From the NCBI GenBank assembly GCA_036009625.1, contig DASYLJ010000083.1, positions 1 to 64,000 on the forward strand: DNA of 64,000 bases, given 5' to 3'. How positions within the stretch are numbered: the stretch's first letter is position 1; each line of letters starts with the position of its first letter. Below the pieces are notes generated by a model. That model ran no database searches. It was not told the DNA's origin and worked only from the letters and a program-made list of their open reading frames with translations. Source of the DNA: DASYLJ01 sp036009625 (GTDB lineage: Bacteria; Desulfobacterota; Binatia; DP-6). Position numbers and translations under genes: made by a program. Shown here one piece after another: positions 56,625 through 64,000 of the stretch.

Positions 56625-58132
56625 AGCGCCAGGAAGAGGTCGCGCGCGGCCTCGTCGGTGAGCCGCGACACGCTGGTGACGCGATCGCTCAGCGCGGCGA
56701 GCGTCTCGAGCGAGCTCGGCCCGGTGTCGATCAGGACCGAGAACAGCGAGAAGCCGAGGCGCTTCTTGTCGGCGAGGAAGCGCTCGCGCCACGCCGGCTG
56801 TACCTGGCACTCGCCGTCGGTGATGAGCACGACGTCGCCGCGTCGCCACCGTGCGGCGGCGAGCCCGTCACGGGCCGCGTCGAGCGGCGTCTCGAAATCG
56901 GTGCCGCCGCCCGGGAAGTGCTCGGCGACGTCGAGCGCGCGGTCGACCGACACCCGATGGTGGTCGCGCGGATTGACGTCGAGCGTGTAGAGCGGCTCGT
57001 CGCGCGAGGAGAAGCCGATGAAGCGGAACAGGCGGCGCTGGCGGCGCGCGATCTCGAGCAGCGTCAGCGCCACCGCCTTGGCCCAGATCTCCTTTTCGCC
57101 CGCCATCGACGACGAGCCGTCGAGGCAGACGATCATCGGGCCGCGGCCGCGCTCGTCGACGCCGCGCAGCTGATACGACAGCAGGCGCCCCTCGATCAGC
57201 CTGCGAGCGAAGTCGCGCTTCAGGATGGGATGGCGCAACGCCAGCAGCTCGGGCGGCAGCAGGCGCTCGAGCTCGCGACCCATCTCGACGGCGTACGTCT
57301 CTTCGCTGGCGCGCTCGACGCTGCGCTTCCGCAACGCCATGGCGAGGGCGCGCATGCGTCCCACCGCGGCGCCGAGCCGTCGCAGCTTCGGGTTGGTGGC
57401 GAGCCGGCGTCCGAGCTCGATCTGACGACCCGGGCTGCTGCGTCCGCCGCTGCCGAGCCCGGTGCTCCACCCGTGTGCCTCGCTGGTGGCCTCGGCGAGC
57501 TGGCGCGTCAGACCCGACGTGGCATCGGGTAGCGCATTGCGTGCGCGCGGCGGCATCTCGGCCAGCCGCTGCGCGGTGTTCTGCGCCTTCTGCCGCAGGC
57601 GTGCCTCCGCCACCTGCGCGGCGCGCTTGGCGGTCGCCCGCGTCGATTCGCTGGCGTCGCCACGCTCGAGCTCACCGAGCTCCTCGGCGCGGCGCCGCAG
57701 CTCGTCCTCCTGACGATCGAGGTCCCAGAGATCGAGCATGTCGCCGCGCGGCAGCAGCGCCTCGCGTCGCAGCAGATCGAGGACGTGCTCGCCGACGAGG
57801 ACGGTGGCGAGGCCCGCGGCCACCTCGTCGAGCTGGGTGTCGGACCGTACGTGCTCGAGCAGCGGATGGTCGCGCAGCGCATTCAGCAGGGCGCGATTCA
57901 GCGCCGCCGCCGGTGCCACCTCGTCGGCAGCGCGCCAGCGCGGTTCGAGCTTGTAGAGGAGGCAGTAGACGTCCTCGAGCAGCTCGCGGAAGTGCGGCAC
58001 CAGAACGCCACCCGCTTCGAGCAGGGTCTGGAGCGATGGGGCATCGGCGACGAGCGCGTCGAAGGCGCTGCGATCGAAGGCGTCGCTTTCGACGCAGCAG
58101 TGCTGGCGCGGCGGGATCAGGACCGTCGGCAT
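56621..58132 (-). CDS. VWA-domain protein (ViaA/CoxE-like)
   Basis: 503 residues. A long helical N-terminal region (about 1-300, rich in Arg and Glu) precedes a C-terminal von Willebrand A domain with a MIDAS metal site DGSSSM, TGGGTDFETPL-type threonine (GGGTDFETPLDAA) and LITDGECQV. This matches the ViaA architecture, whose partner is a RavA-type MoxR ATPase, encoded 2 bp upstream. RavA-ViaA act as chaperones on respiratory complexes in E. coli; here the client is unknown. Stop overlaps the CaiB start. Confidence 0.9.
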   Translation of the reverse strand: MPTVLIPPRQHCCVESDAFDRSAFDALVADAPSLQTLLEAGGVLVPHFRELLEDVYCLLYKLEPRWRAADEVAPAAALNRALLNALRDHPLLEHVRSDTQLDEVAAGLATVLVGEHVLDLLRREALLPRGDMLDLWDLDRQEDELRRRAEELGELERGDASESTRATAKRAAQVAEARLRQKAQNTAQRLAEMPPRARNALPDATSGLTRQLAEATSEAHGWSTGLGSGGRSSPGRQIELGRRLATNPKLRRLGAAVGRMRALAMALRKRSVERASEETYAVEMGRELERLLPPELLALRHPILKRDFARRLIEGRLLSYQLRGVDERGRGPMIVCLDGSSSMAGEKEIWAKAVALTLLEIARRQRRLFRFIGFSSRDEPLYTLDVNPRDHHRVSVDRALDVAEHFPGGGTDFETPLDAARDGLAAARWRRGDVVLITDGECQVQPAWRERFLADKKRLGFSLFSVLIDTGPSSLETLAALSDRVTSVSRLTDEAARDLFLAL

Positions 58133-58134
58133 CG

Positions 58135-59256
58135 TCAGAGACGCGCCAGCAGCTCCTGCTGGATCTGGATGATCTCGCGGTGCAGCGCCTCGACCCGTTC
58201 CGTCGGTCGGCCGCCGCCGCGCGCGGCGGTCAGGATGTCCTCCACCTTGCCGGTGATGCTGCGCAGCTTGGTGTGCGCCTCGACGGCGGCGCGGTTGCGC
58301 AGGTCGGCGTTCTCCCAGTCACGCAGCGCGTAGTCGCGCAGCTCGCGTGACTGGTAGAGCAGCACCCGCACCTCGTCCTCGTAGCCGTGCAGCAGCTCGC
58401 GGATGGTCTCGCGCACCGGGGCGCGCTCGGCCGGGTCACGCCAGAGGACGTGCTCCAGGAAGGCGACGTCGTCGTCGGTCACCGCGCTGCGGCCTTCGAG
58501 CCAGGCGTGCGCCTGCAGCACACCGATCGACTGCGCCCAGCGACGGTCGGACGCGACGATGTCGCGGCGACCGAGCTCGCGCCGCAGGTCGGTGACGACG
58601 CGCAGCACCGTTCCCGGCACCGGCATCGCGGCAACCTCGGTCTGCGCCGCCACCAGCTCGTCGAGCTCGAGCGTCGTGCGTGTCGCCGGCGGGCGTCCCT
58701 GCAGCAGCTTCAGGAAGCGGAAGTCCTCGGCGATGTACTCGACGGTGAAGCGCAGCAGGAAGCGATCGTGCAGCGCCAGGAGCTCGTCGTCCTCGGGGAG
58801 CTCGTTCGACGCGGCCACCAGCGACAGCAACGGCACCGTCGCCACCTCGCGCCCGTTGTGGAAGCGGCGCTCGTTGATGAGGGTCAGGATGGTGTTCAGG
58901 ATCGACGAGCTGCCCTTGAAGACCTCGTCGAGGAACGCGATGTGCGCCTCGGGCAGCTTGTGGGTGGTGAGGCGCCGGTAGTCGTCGTTCTCGAGGGCCT
59001 TCAGGCTGACGGCGCCGAAGAGCTCCTCGGGCGTCGTGAAGCGGGTGAGGAGCCACTGGAAGTAGCGGGCACCAGTGAGACGGCGGCACACCTCGTCGGC
59101 GAGCATCGACTTGGCGGTACCGGGCGGTCCGATCACCAGCACGTGCTGGCCGGCGAGGAGGCCCACCAGGGTGCCGTCGATCAGGTCGTTGCGCTCGAGG
59201 AAGAGCTGCTGGAGCTCGTCCCGGATGGTGCGGAGCACGGCATTGGGGGACGGCAC
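58135..59256 (-). CDS. MoxR-family AAA+ ATPase (RavA-like)
   Basis: 373 residues from GTG 59256. Walker A VIGPPGTAKSML, Walker B HIAFLDEVFKGSS, sensor 1 LVAASNELPEDD and a C-terminal winged-helix/lid region (DRRWAQSIGVLQAHAWLEGR) mark a RavA-type MoxR ATPase. It lacks the long LARA insert region of E. coli RavA beyond residue 373. It forms a pair with the VWA gene 2 bp downstream. The frame is open far upstream, but that part is antisense to the LOG gene. Confidence 0.9.
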   Translation of the reverse strand: MPSPNAVLRTIRDELQQLFLERNDLIDGTLVGLLAGQHVLVIGPPGTAKSMLADEVCRRLTGARYFQWLLTRFTTPEELFGAVSLKALENDDYRRLTTHKLPEAHIAFLDEVFKGSSSILNTILTLINERRFHNGREVATVPLLSLVAASNELPEDDELLALHDRFLLRFTVEYIAEDFRFLKLLQGRPPATRTTLELDELVAAQTEVAAMPVPGTVLRVVTDLRRELGRRDIVASDRRWAQSIGVLQAHAWLEGRSAVTDDDVAFLEHVLWRDPAERAPVRETIRELLHGYEDEVRVLLYQSRELRDYALRDWENADLRNRAAVEAHTKLRSITGKVEDILTAARGGGRPTERVEALHREIIQIQQELLARL

Positions 59257-59313
59257 GGCGGCGAGGATAGAGCCCGTACCCCCGCCTCGCAACCGCTGCC
59301 CGAGCCGGGCAAG

Positions 59314-60384
59314 ATGCGGATATCCATGGCATCCAAGCCCACCGGAGGTCGGGCGCTGCGCGACAAGCGTCGTCGCACGCTCCTCACCGACATTCTTCCT
59401 CGCGTCCAGGCCGAGACCGGGCTCTCGCGCGAGGAGACCCTGGTGCGGGAGATGATCGAGACCAGTCTGAAGCTCCTGCGTGACGGAACCGGCCTCGGCG
59501 ACCTGAAGCTCCTCAACTCGGCGCTGCGCGAGCTGCGCTACGCCTTCAAGGTGTTCGAGCCCTGGAATGGCGTCCGCAAGGTCAGCATCTTCGGCTCGGC
59601 GCGGACGCCGCCCGCCGCCCCGGCCTACCGCACCGCTGCCGAGTTCGCGCGCCGTATCACCGCGCGCGGCTACATGATCATCACGGGCGGCGGCAACGGC
59701 ATCATGCGCGCTTGTCAGGAGGGCGCCGGCCGTGAGCGCAGCTTCGGCGTCAACATCCGGCTGCCGTTCGAGCAGGAGGCCAACGAGTTCATCCAGAACG
59801 ACCCCAAGCTCGTGACCTTCCGCTACTTCTTCACGCGGAAGCTGATGTTCATGAAGGAGGCCGACGCGCTGGTGCTCTTCCCGGGCGGGTTCGGGACGCA
59901 CGACGAGGGCTACGAGGCCGTCACCCTCATCCAGACGGGGAAGAGCGGCCCGCTCCCGATCGTCTATCTCGACGCCCCGCGCGGCACCTACTGGAAGGCG
60001 TGGAAGCAGTACGTCGAGGACCATCTGCTGCGCCAGCAGCTGATCTCGCCCGAGGACCTGTCGCTCTTCAAGGTGACGTCCGACCTCGACGAGGCGGTCG
60101 AGGAGATCACGGCGTTCTACAAGCTGTACCACTCGTCACGGTACGTCGGCCCACGGCTGGTGCTGCGCCTCAACCGGCCGATCTCGGCGGAGCTGGTGGC
60201 GGCCCTCAATCGGGACTTCCCGGCGCTGGTCGAATCGGGTGAGATCACGCAATGCGAGGCCCTCGAGGAGGAGCGCGAGCAGGAGCCCGAGCTGAACGCC
60301 CTGCCGCGACTCGTCTTTCACGCCAACCGTCGTGGCGCCGGGCTGCTCCGTCGCCTGATCGATCGGGTCAACCGCGAGGGCTGA
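59314..60384 (+). CDS. LOG family (Rossmann, lysine-decarboxylase-like) protein
   Basis: 356 residues from ATG 59314; ATG 59326 is equally possible. An N-terminal helical part of about 90 residues precedes the LOG domain: VSIFGSARTPPAAPAYRTAA, ITGGGNGIMRACQEGAG and the signature PGGFGTHDEGYEAVTL. LOG proteins cleave nucleoside-5'-monophosphates (cytokinin activation) or related phosphoribo compounds. The longer C-terminal region (RLNRPISAELVAALNRDFPA) is found in the larger bacterial subgroup. Divergent from the RavA gene, with 57 bp between. Confidence 0.9.
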   Translation: MRISMASKPTGGRALRDKRRRTLLTDILPRVQAETGLSREETLVREMIETSLKLLRDGTGLGDLKLLNSALRELRYAFKVFEPWNGVRKVSIFGSARTPPAAPAYRTAAEFARRITARGYMIITGGGNGIMRACQEGAGRERSFGVNIRLPFEQEANEFIQNDPKLVTFRYFFTRKLMFMKEADALVLFPGGFGTHDEGYEAVTLIQTGKSGPLPIVYLDAPRGTYWKAWKQYVEDHLLRQQLISPEDLSLFKVTSDLDEAVEEITAFYKLYHSSRYVGPRLVLRLNRPISAELVAALNRDFPALVESGEITQCEALEEEREQEPELNALPRLVFHANRRGAGLLRRLIDRVNREG

Positions 60385-60389
60385 TCGCG

Positions 60390-60971
60390 ATGGGCCGTCT
60401 CATCCTGATCCGTCACGCGGAGAGCGAGGGCAATCGCGCCCAGTGCTTCACGCCGCACCCCGAGATTCCACTCACGGACGTCGGTCGCGCCCAGGCGCTG
60501 GACGCCGCCGCCGTCCTCGCGGCGCGCTTCGCCCCCACCCGCATCGTCTCGAGCCCGTACCTGCGTGCTCGCCAGACCGCCGACATCCTGGGCGGTCACC
60601 TGGGTCTCGCGGTCGAGGTGCACGACGATCTGCGCGAGCGCAGCTACGGCGAGCTCGCCGGCTCTCCCTACAGCACGCCGCGACCGGGCTACGACAAGTC
60701 GCGCTACTGGACGTGGCGTCCACCGGGCGGCGAGACGCTCGACGAGGTCGTGCAGCGCGCCGGCGCGGCTCTCGACGGCCTCGTCGCCACCGCGCCCGAC
60801 GACGAGATCGTCGTCGTCAGCCACGGCGCCGTGATGATGGCGCTCGAGCGTCACGTGCGCGGCGCATGGGGCCCCGGCACGGTCGTTCGCAACACCGGCA
60901 TGCTCATCGCCGAGCACGCGGCCGGTGCATGGACGGGCCTCGCTCCGCTCGAATTCGAGGCGTCCGCTTGA
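60390..60971 (+). CDS. Histidine phosphatase family protein
   Basis: 193 residues. LILIRHAESEGNRAQCF carries the phosphohistidine RHxE(S)EGN motif, SSPYLRARQTADILG is the second basic motif, LRERSYGELAG the acid segment, and VVSHGAVMMAL the second catalytic His. This is the phosphoglycerate mutase/phosphatase superfamily; specificity (sugar phosphate, CobC-like or SixA-like) cannot be told. It starts 6 bp after the LOG gene. Confidence 0.92.
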   Translation: MGRLILIRHAESEGNRAQCFTPHPEIPLTDVGRAQALDAAAVLAARFAPTRIVSSPYLRARQTADILGGHLGLAVEVHDDLRERSYGELAGSPYSTPRPGYDKSRYWTWRPPGGETLDEVVQRAGAALDGLVATAPDDEIVVVSHGAVMMALERHVRGAWGPGTVVRNTGMLIAEHAAGAWTGLAPLEFEASA

Positions 60972-61033
60972 GCAGGCTTCCGTGCCCGTGGCATGATCGC
61001 TCCGGAGTCGGGGTTCGTCCGGGGAGGTGGTGG

Positions 61034-62206
61034 ATGCGGAGGTTTGCGGGTGCGGGCCTGGGGCTCGCGCTGGCCGCGGTATTGGTGGCGTCGGTGGCAG
61101 GCGCGGCCGAGCCGAGTGTCACGGCGCGCGCGGCGATCATCGTCGACGCCAACAGCGGCGAGGTGATCTGGGAACGCAACGGCGACCTCCCATTGCCGCC
61201 CGCGAGTACCACCAAGATCGTCACCGCCATCGTGGCGCTGGAGAGCGGTCGTCTCGACGACAGCTTCACCGTCAGCGCCGACGCCGCGGCCACCGCACCG
61301 TCGAAGGTGGGGCTCAAGCCCGGCCAGTCGATGGTGCTGCGCGACCTGCTGTACGCGGTGCTCCTCAAGTCGGCGAACGACGCCTCGGCCGTGGTCGCCG
61401 AGGGGATATCCGGTTCCGAGGACGCCTTCAGCCGTCGCATGAACGCGAAGGCGCGCGCCGTCGGCGCCACCCATTCCTCCTTCGTCAATCCGCACGGCCT
61501 CACCGCCGCCGGGCACGTGTCCACGGTGCGCGATCTGAGCCGCATCTTCCGCTACGGGATGCGTCTGCCGATGTTCCGCGAGATCCTCGAGACGCCGGCA
61601 ACCGAAGTGCCGCTCGACACGGGCGGTCGCACCCGCATGATCGCCCTGCGCTCGCACAACCGCCTGCTCGAAGGCTGGGATCACCGGGTCATCGGCAAGA
61701 CGGGCTACACCCGTCCCGCCAAGCGCTGCTTCGTGGGCTCGGCGGCGAGCGGCGACCGCGAGATCGTCATCGCGCTGCTCGGATCGACCGACCTCTGGGG
61801 TGACGCGCGGCGGCTGGTGACGTTCGGCCTCGGAGGGCCCGACGCCGAGGTCGAGCCCGATCCGATCCCGGTGCTTCGCGCGACCAGGCCGCCGGCGAAA
61901 CGCACGCCGATCTTGACCGCCAAGCGTCCCACTCGTCCAACTGCCGTCGAGCAGGAGGGCGACCTCGATCCGTCACCGCGCGTCACGGCGACGGGTGGTG
62001 GCCGCTACACGGTGCAGCTCGGTCCCTACCGCAACACCAAGGAGCTGAACGCCGCCAAGGCGAAGCTCGCGAAGCGTGGCTACGCCGCGCGCGCCGTCGG
62101 CCGGACGCTGCACCTCGGGCAGTTCTCCAGCAAGTCGCGTGCACAGACGCTGGCGAGCCGGCTGCGCGTCAACGGCTGGCGACCGACGATTGCGGCGTCG
62201 CGCTGA
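61034..62206 (+). CDS. D-alanyl-D-alanine carboxypeptidase with SPOR domain
   Basis: 390 residues, with GGGGAGG six bases before the ATG. Signal peptide (LGLALAAVLVASVAGAAE), then an S11 penicillin-binding domain: SxxK in PPASTTKIVTA, SxN in LKSANDASA, KTG in VIGKTGYT. A basic Pro/Thr linker leads to a C-terminal SPOR domain (YTVQLGPYRNTKELNAAKAK to LHLGQFSSKSRAQTLASRL). It trims pentapeptides of peptidoglycan, probably at the septum. Its end overlaps the convergent ddl gene by 38 bp; DacA removes the D-Ala-D-Ala ends that Ddl makes. Confidence 0.94.
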   Translation: MRRFAGAGLGLALAAVLVASVAGAAEPSVTARAAIIVDANSGEVIWERNGDLPLPPASTTKIVTAIVALESGRLDDSFTVSADAAATAPSKVGLKPGQSMVLRDLLYAVLLKSANDASAVVAEGISGSEDAFSRRMNAKARAVGATHSSFVNPHGLTAAGHVSTVRDLSRIFRYGMRLPMFREILETPATEVPLDTGGRTRMIALRSHNRLLEGWDHRVIGKTGYTRPAKRCFVGSAASGDREIVIALLGSTDLWGDARRLVTFGLGGPDAEVEPDPIPVLRATRPPAKRTPILTAKRPTRPTAVEQEGDLDPSPRVTATGGGRYTVQLGPYRNTKELNAAKAKLAKRGYAARAVGRTLHLGQFSSKSRAQTLASRLRVNGWRPTIAASR

Positions 62207-63314
62207 CCGGCGCCTTGAACGACAGCAGGCGGCGCTCGCGCGCCGCGTGACGCTCGATGGCGAGCGTGACCAGGCGCTCGACCAGCGCGGGCAGCGGCAC
62301 GCCGCTCGCCTCCCACAGCCGCGGGAACATGCTCGTGCGCGTGAAGCCGGGCATCGTGTTGATCTCGTTGACCAACACGCGGCCGGTGGTCTTCTCGAGG
62401 AAGAAGTCGACGCGCGCCAGGCCGGAGCAGTCGACGGCGCGGAACGCGTCGAGTGCCAGCCCGCGGACGCTGTCGGCGGTCTCGCGCGGAATGCTCGCCG
62501 GGATGACGGTGCTGGCGCCGTCGTCGATGTACTTGTCGACGTAGTCGTAGAACTCGTGCGACGGCACGATCTCGCCGACGACCGACGCCTCGGGTGTGTC
62601 ATTGCCGAGGACGCCGCACTCGAGCTCGCGGGCGTCGATGGCCTCCTCGACGATGACCTTCGGGTCGAACGCGGCGGCCTCCGTGAGCGCGGCGCCGAGC
62701 GCGGCGGCATTGGCGACCTTGCTGATGCCGACGGACGACCCGAGATTCGCGGGTTTGACGAAGCAGGGGAACCCGAACGCGAATTCCACCCGGGCGGCGA
62801 CATCGTCTGCCGATTCGCGGTGTGGATGGGCGACGATCCAGCGGCAGACCGGAATACCGGCGTCGCGGAAGGCCGCCTTCATCGCACCCTTGTCCATGCC
62901 GACCGCCGAGGCGAGCACGCCTGCGCCGACGTAGGGAATGCCGGCCATCTCGAGCAATCCCTGTACCGTGCCGTCTTCGCCGAACGTTCCGTGCAGCACC
63001 GGGAAGACGACATCGAGCGTCGCCGGCGGCGGACCGTCGTCGAGCGGGATGAGCGCGCGTCGTGTGGGCTCGGCGGCGAGTGTGACTTCGAGACCGTAGT
63101 CGGAGATGGGCTTCAGGTCGCGCTGCGCTTCGTCGAGGAGACGCAGGCTCTCGAGACCCGTCCGCCATCGTCCTTCGCGCGTGATCGCGATCGGAACGAC
63201 TTCGAACCGCGTCGCGTCGAGTGCGCCGATGACCGTCGCCGCGGAACGCAGCGACACTTCGTGCTCGCCGGATCGGCCACCATAGAGCACCCCGACCCGC
63301 GTCCGCCTCGTCAT
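62169..63314 (-). CDS. ddl: D-alanine-D-alanine ligase
   Basis: 381 residues. ATP-grasp ligase making the D-Ala-D-Ala dipeptide for peptidoglycan. The start RTRVGVLYGGRSGEHEVSLR, LDVVFPVLHGTFGEDGTVQG (family signature 1), CFVKPANLGSSVGISKV and GRVLVNEINTMPGFTRTSMF (signature 2, metal-binding) are all present. The His of HGTFGEDG is kept. The C-terminal end carries about 15 extra residues and overlaps the carboxypeptidase gene on the other strand. A 21-bp dyad lies upstream. Confidence 0.96.
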   Translation of the reverse strand: MTRRTRVGVLYGGRSGEHEVSLRSAATVIGALDATRFEVVPIAITREGRWRTGLESLRLLDEAQRDLKPISDYGLEVTLAAEPTRRALIPLDDGPPPATLDVVFPVLHGTFGEDGTVQGLLEMAGIPYVGAGVLASAVGMDKGAMKAAFRDAGIPVCRWIVAHPHRESADDVAARVEFAFGFPCFVKPANLGSSVGISKVANAAALGAALTEAAAFDPKVIVEEAIDARELECGVLGNDTPEASVVGEIVPSHEFYDYVDKYIDDGASTVIPASIPRETADSVRGLALDAFRAVDCSGLARVDFFLEKTTGRVLVNEINTMPGFTRTSMFPRLWEASGVPLPALVERLVTLAIERHAARERRLLSFKAPVSATPQSSVASR

Positions 63315-63360
63315 CTCTCGCTTCTGGCACCGGGCGCGGGGGCTTACAAGTGGGCCTTCG

Positions 63361-63381
63361 CGTCGCGCGTGACGCGCGACG
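63361..63381. promoter_or_regulatory. 21-bp perfect dyad upstream of ddl
   Basis: CGTCGCGCGT-G-ACGCGCGACG, a perfect inverted repeat with a one-base centre, 47 bp upstream of the ddl start. The one-base centre favours a protein-binding operator over an RNA hairpin. Confidence 0.5.
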
Positions 63382-63497
63382 TGATTGGCATGGATGGGTC
63401 GTCATTCGTACCAAAGTCGCAGTCCCGACTTCCTGCCGCGTTCTCACGCGAGGTCGTGTTGCAACGCCCTGAATCCGTTCAAGCTCTATCTTTCTGC

Positions 63498-63527
63498 TTG
63501 ACAGCTCGGCCACCCGTCCGCTAATAC
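63498..63527 (+). promoter_or_regulatory. Orphan promoter candidate
   Basis: TTGACA (63498-63503), 18-bp spacer, TAATAC (63522-63527), then a G/C-rich discriminator. The spacing equals that of the candidate bactofilin promoter. Nothing coding lies downstream on this strand for 250 bp. Confidence 0.4.
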
Positions 63528-63783
63528 GGGCGCGCTCTCAACGAACAACTCGTCCTTCCTGAACTCCCTCCTCGACGTCTCACGTCGTACCGATTCATCA
63601 GCACCGGCGGTCGTCGTACGTCTTCGGTCCGGGTTCATCGACGGACTCTCACTCGAACTTTCGCGCACAGCAGGGACGCCGCGGCGGAGGCCCGGGAGTG
63701 GTGGACAGGGCGGGGTGGGACGTCAGCCGTAAAGGACGCGTCACGGGGCGGCCCCCCGGGCCTCCACCGCGTCGTCCCCGCTG

Positions 63784-64000
63784 TCACGCAGGCGGCAGCG
63801 CGCGTGGATCGATCGGCTGTCCGTACGAGAACTCCACCTGGTTCCCGTCTGGATCCGCGACGATACAGAAGTATCCCACCACCGGTCCGGCGTAGAGCGG
63901 CTCCGACACTAGGATGTTCTCGGCGTGCGCCATCGTCGCCGCCGCGTCGACTTCATCGCGCGAGCCGAGCGCGAACCCCAGGTGCAGCATCGACGAGTGC
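63784..64000 (-). CDS. VOC/glyoxalase-family protein (partial)
   Basis: The last 72 or so codons are seen; the gene enters from the right edge on the minus strand. SSMLHLGFALGSRDEVDAAA, VGYFCIVADPDGNQVEFSYG is the typical C-terminal half of a vicinal oxygen chelate protein, with the metal-ligand Glu in NQVEFSYG and PDGN before it. Members include glyoxalase I, dioxygenases and resistance proteins; the fragment is too short for a better call. Confidence 0.85.
   Translation of the reverse strand, partial: HSSMLHLGFALGSRDEVDAAATMAHAENILVSEPLYAGPVVGYFCIVADPDGNQVEFSYGQPIDPRALPPA

Larger units (their letters stand above)
63315..63783. other. 469-bp region without a gene, with dyad and orphan promoter
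   Basis: Between ddl (minus) and the VOC gene end (minus) no convincing protein is seen. It contains the 21-bp dyad at 63361-63381 and a plus-strand promoter-like TTGACA-18-TAATAC at 63498-63527. From about 63534 to 63780 the plus strand has no plausible ORF and no tRNA or rRNA match that I can recognise. Confidence 0.6.

Noticed and set aside
58387..59313. Plus-strand extension before the LOG gene
   Set aside because: Antisense to the RavA-like ATPase; the LOG family starts near 59314.
63486..63895. Short frames in the 63.5-63.9 kb gap
   Set aside because: No ribosome-binding sites and biased composition; they overlap the VOC gene or the promoter-like site.

Overview
The window is about 64 kb of very GC-rich chromosome with no visible tRNA, rRNA, CRISPR array, integrase or transposase. 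The left part (1-15.7 kb) is origin-proximal housekeeping DNA: the 3' end of gyrB, then gyrA, gpsA, rpmH-rnpA-yidD-yidC-jag, rsmG, parA-parB, a bactofilin, and a seven-gene ATP synthase cluster (b'-b-delta-alpha-gamma-beta-epsilon) without the a and c subunits. From what I remember of deltaproteobacterial genomes, the order parAB-bactofilin-split F1Fo operon points to a Desulfobacterota/Myxococcota/Binatota-like lineage. The many acyl-CoA enzymes, CaiB/BaiF transferases and SDRs fit a heterotrophic soil bacterium of that kind. This placement is inference; no marker phylogeny was run.

The middle part holds catabolic and envelope genes. From 15.7 to 25.8 kb: an SDR, a DUF4124 protein, a TetR gene with two acyl-CoA dehydrogenases (the first lacks the catalytic glutamate), an M14 peptidase, a second TetR gene overlapping an XRE regulator, a double-hotdog MaoC hydratase, an ICMT-like methyltransferase and a SPOR protein. 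From 26.2 to 34.3 kb: an octaheme cytochrome lipoprotein with HEAT and TPR tails, divergent from a cysteine-rich sulfatase-like exoprotein; then a GPH-family transporter, a glutamate-cysteine ligase and a small HTH-like protein behind a structured leader.

The right part (34.4-64 kb) carries YjbQ, a LysM L,D-transpeptidase, a frameshifted FAD oxidoreductase, twin SDRs, MltA, a class V aminotransferase, glycolate oxidase subunits (glcDE, with glcF 5 kb away), lemA-htpX with zinc ribbons, a CbiX-like protein, frameshifted LLM and metallo-beta-lactamase genes, a GST, purU with a P-loop-less CysC-like partner, two CaiB/BaiF transferases flanking a secreted beta-helix protein, a RavA/ViaA-type pair, a LOG protein, a histidine phosphatase, a DacA-SPOR carboxypeptidase, ddl and a partial VOC protein.

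The most unusual signals are not genes. A roughly 95-bp structured repeat occurs at 39.3 kb and, inverted, at 47.1 kb. Its 10-bp hairpin differs by a compensatory base pair, and a diverged third copy is probable at 34.3 kb. All three copies sit between convergent genes. A perfect palindrome is repeated just after the gyrA and atpC stop codons. A near-consensus parS lies inside jag. Several genes have TTGACA 37-38 nt before the start codon, which suggests leaderless transcripts. Three genes carry small frame-breaking indels.
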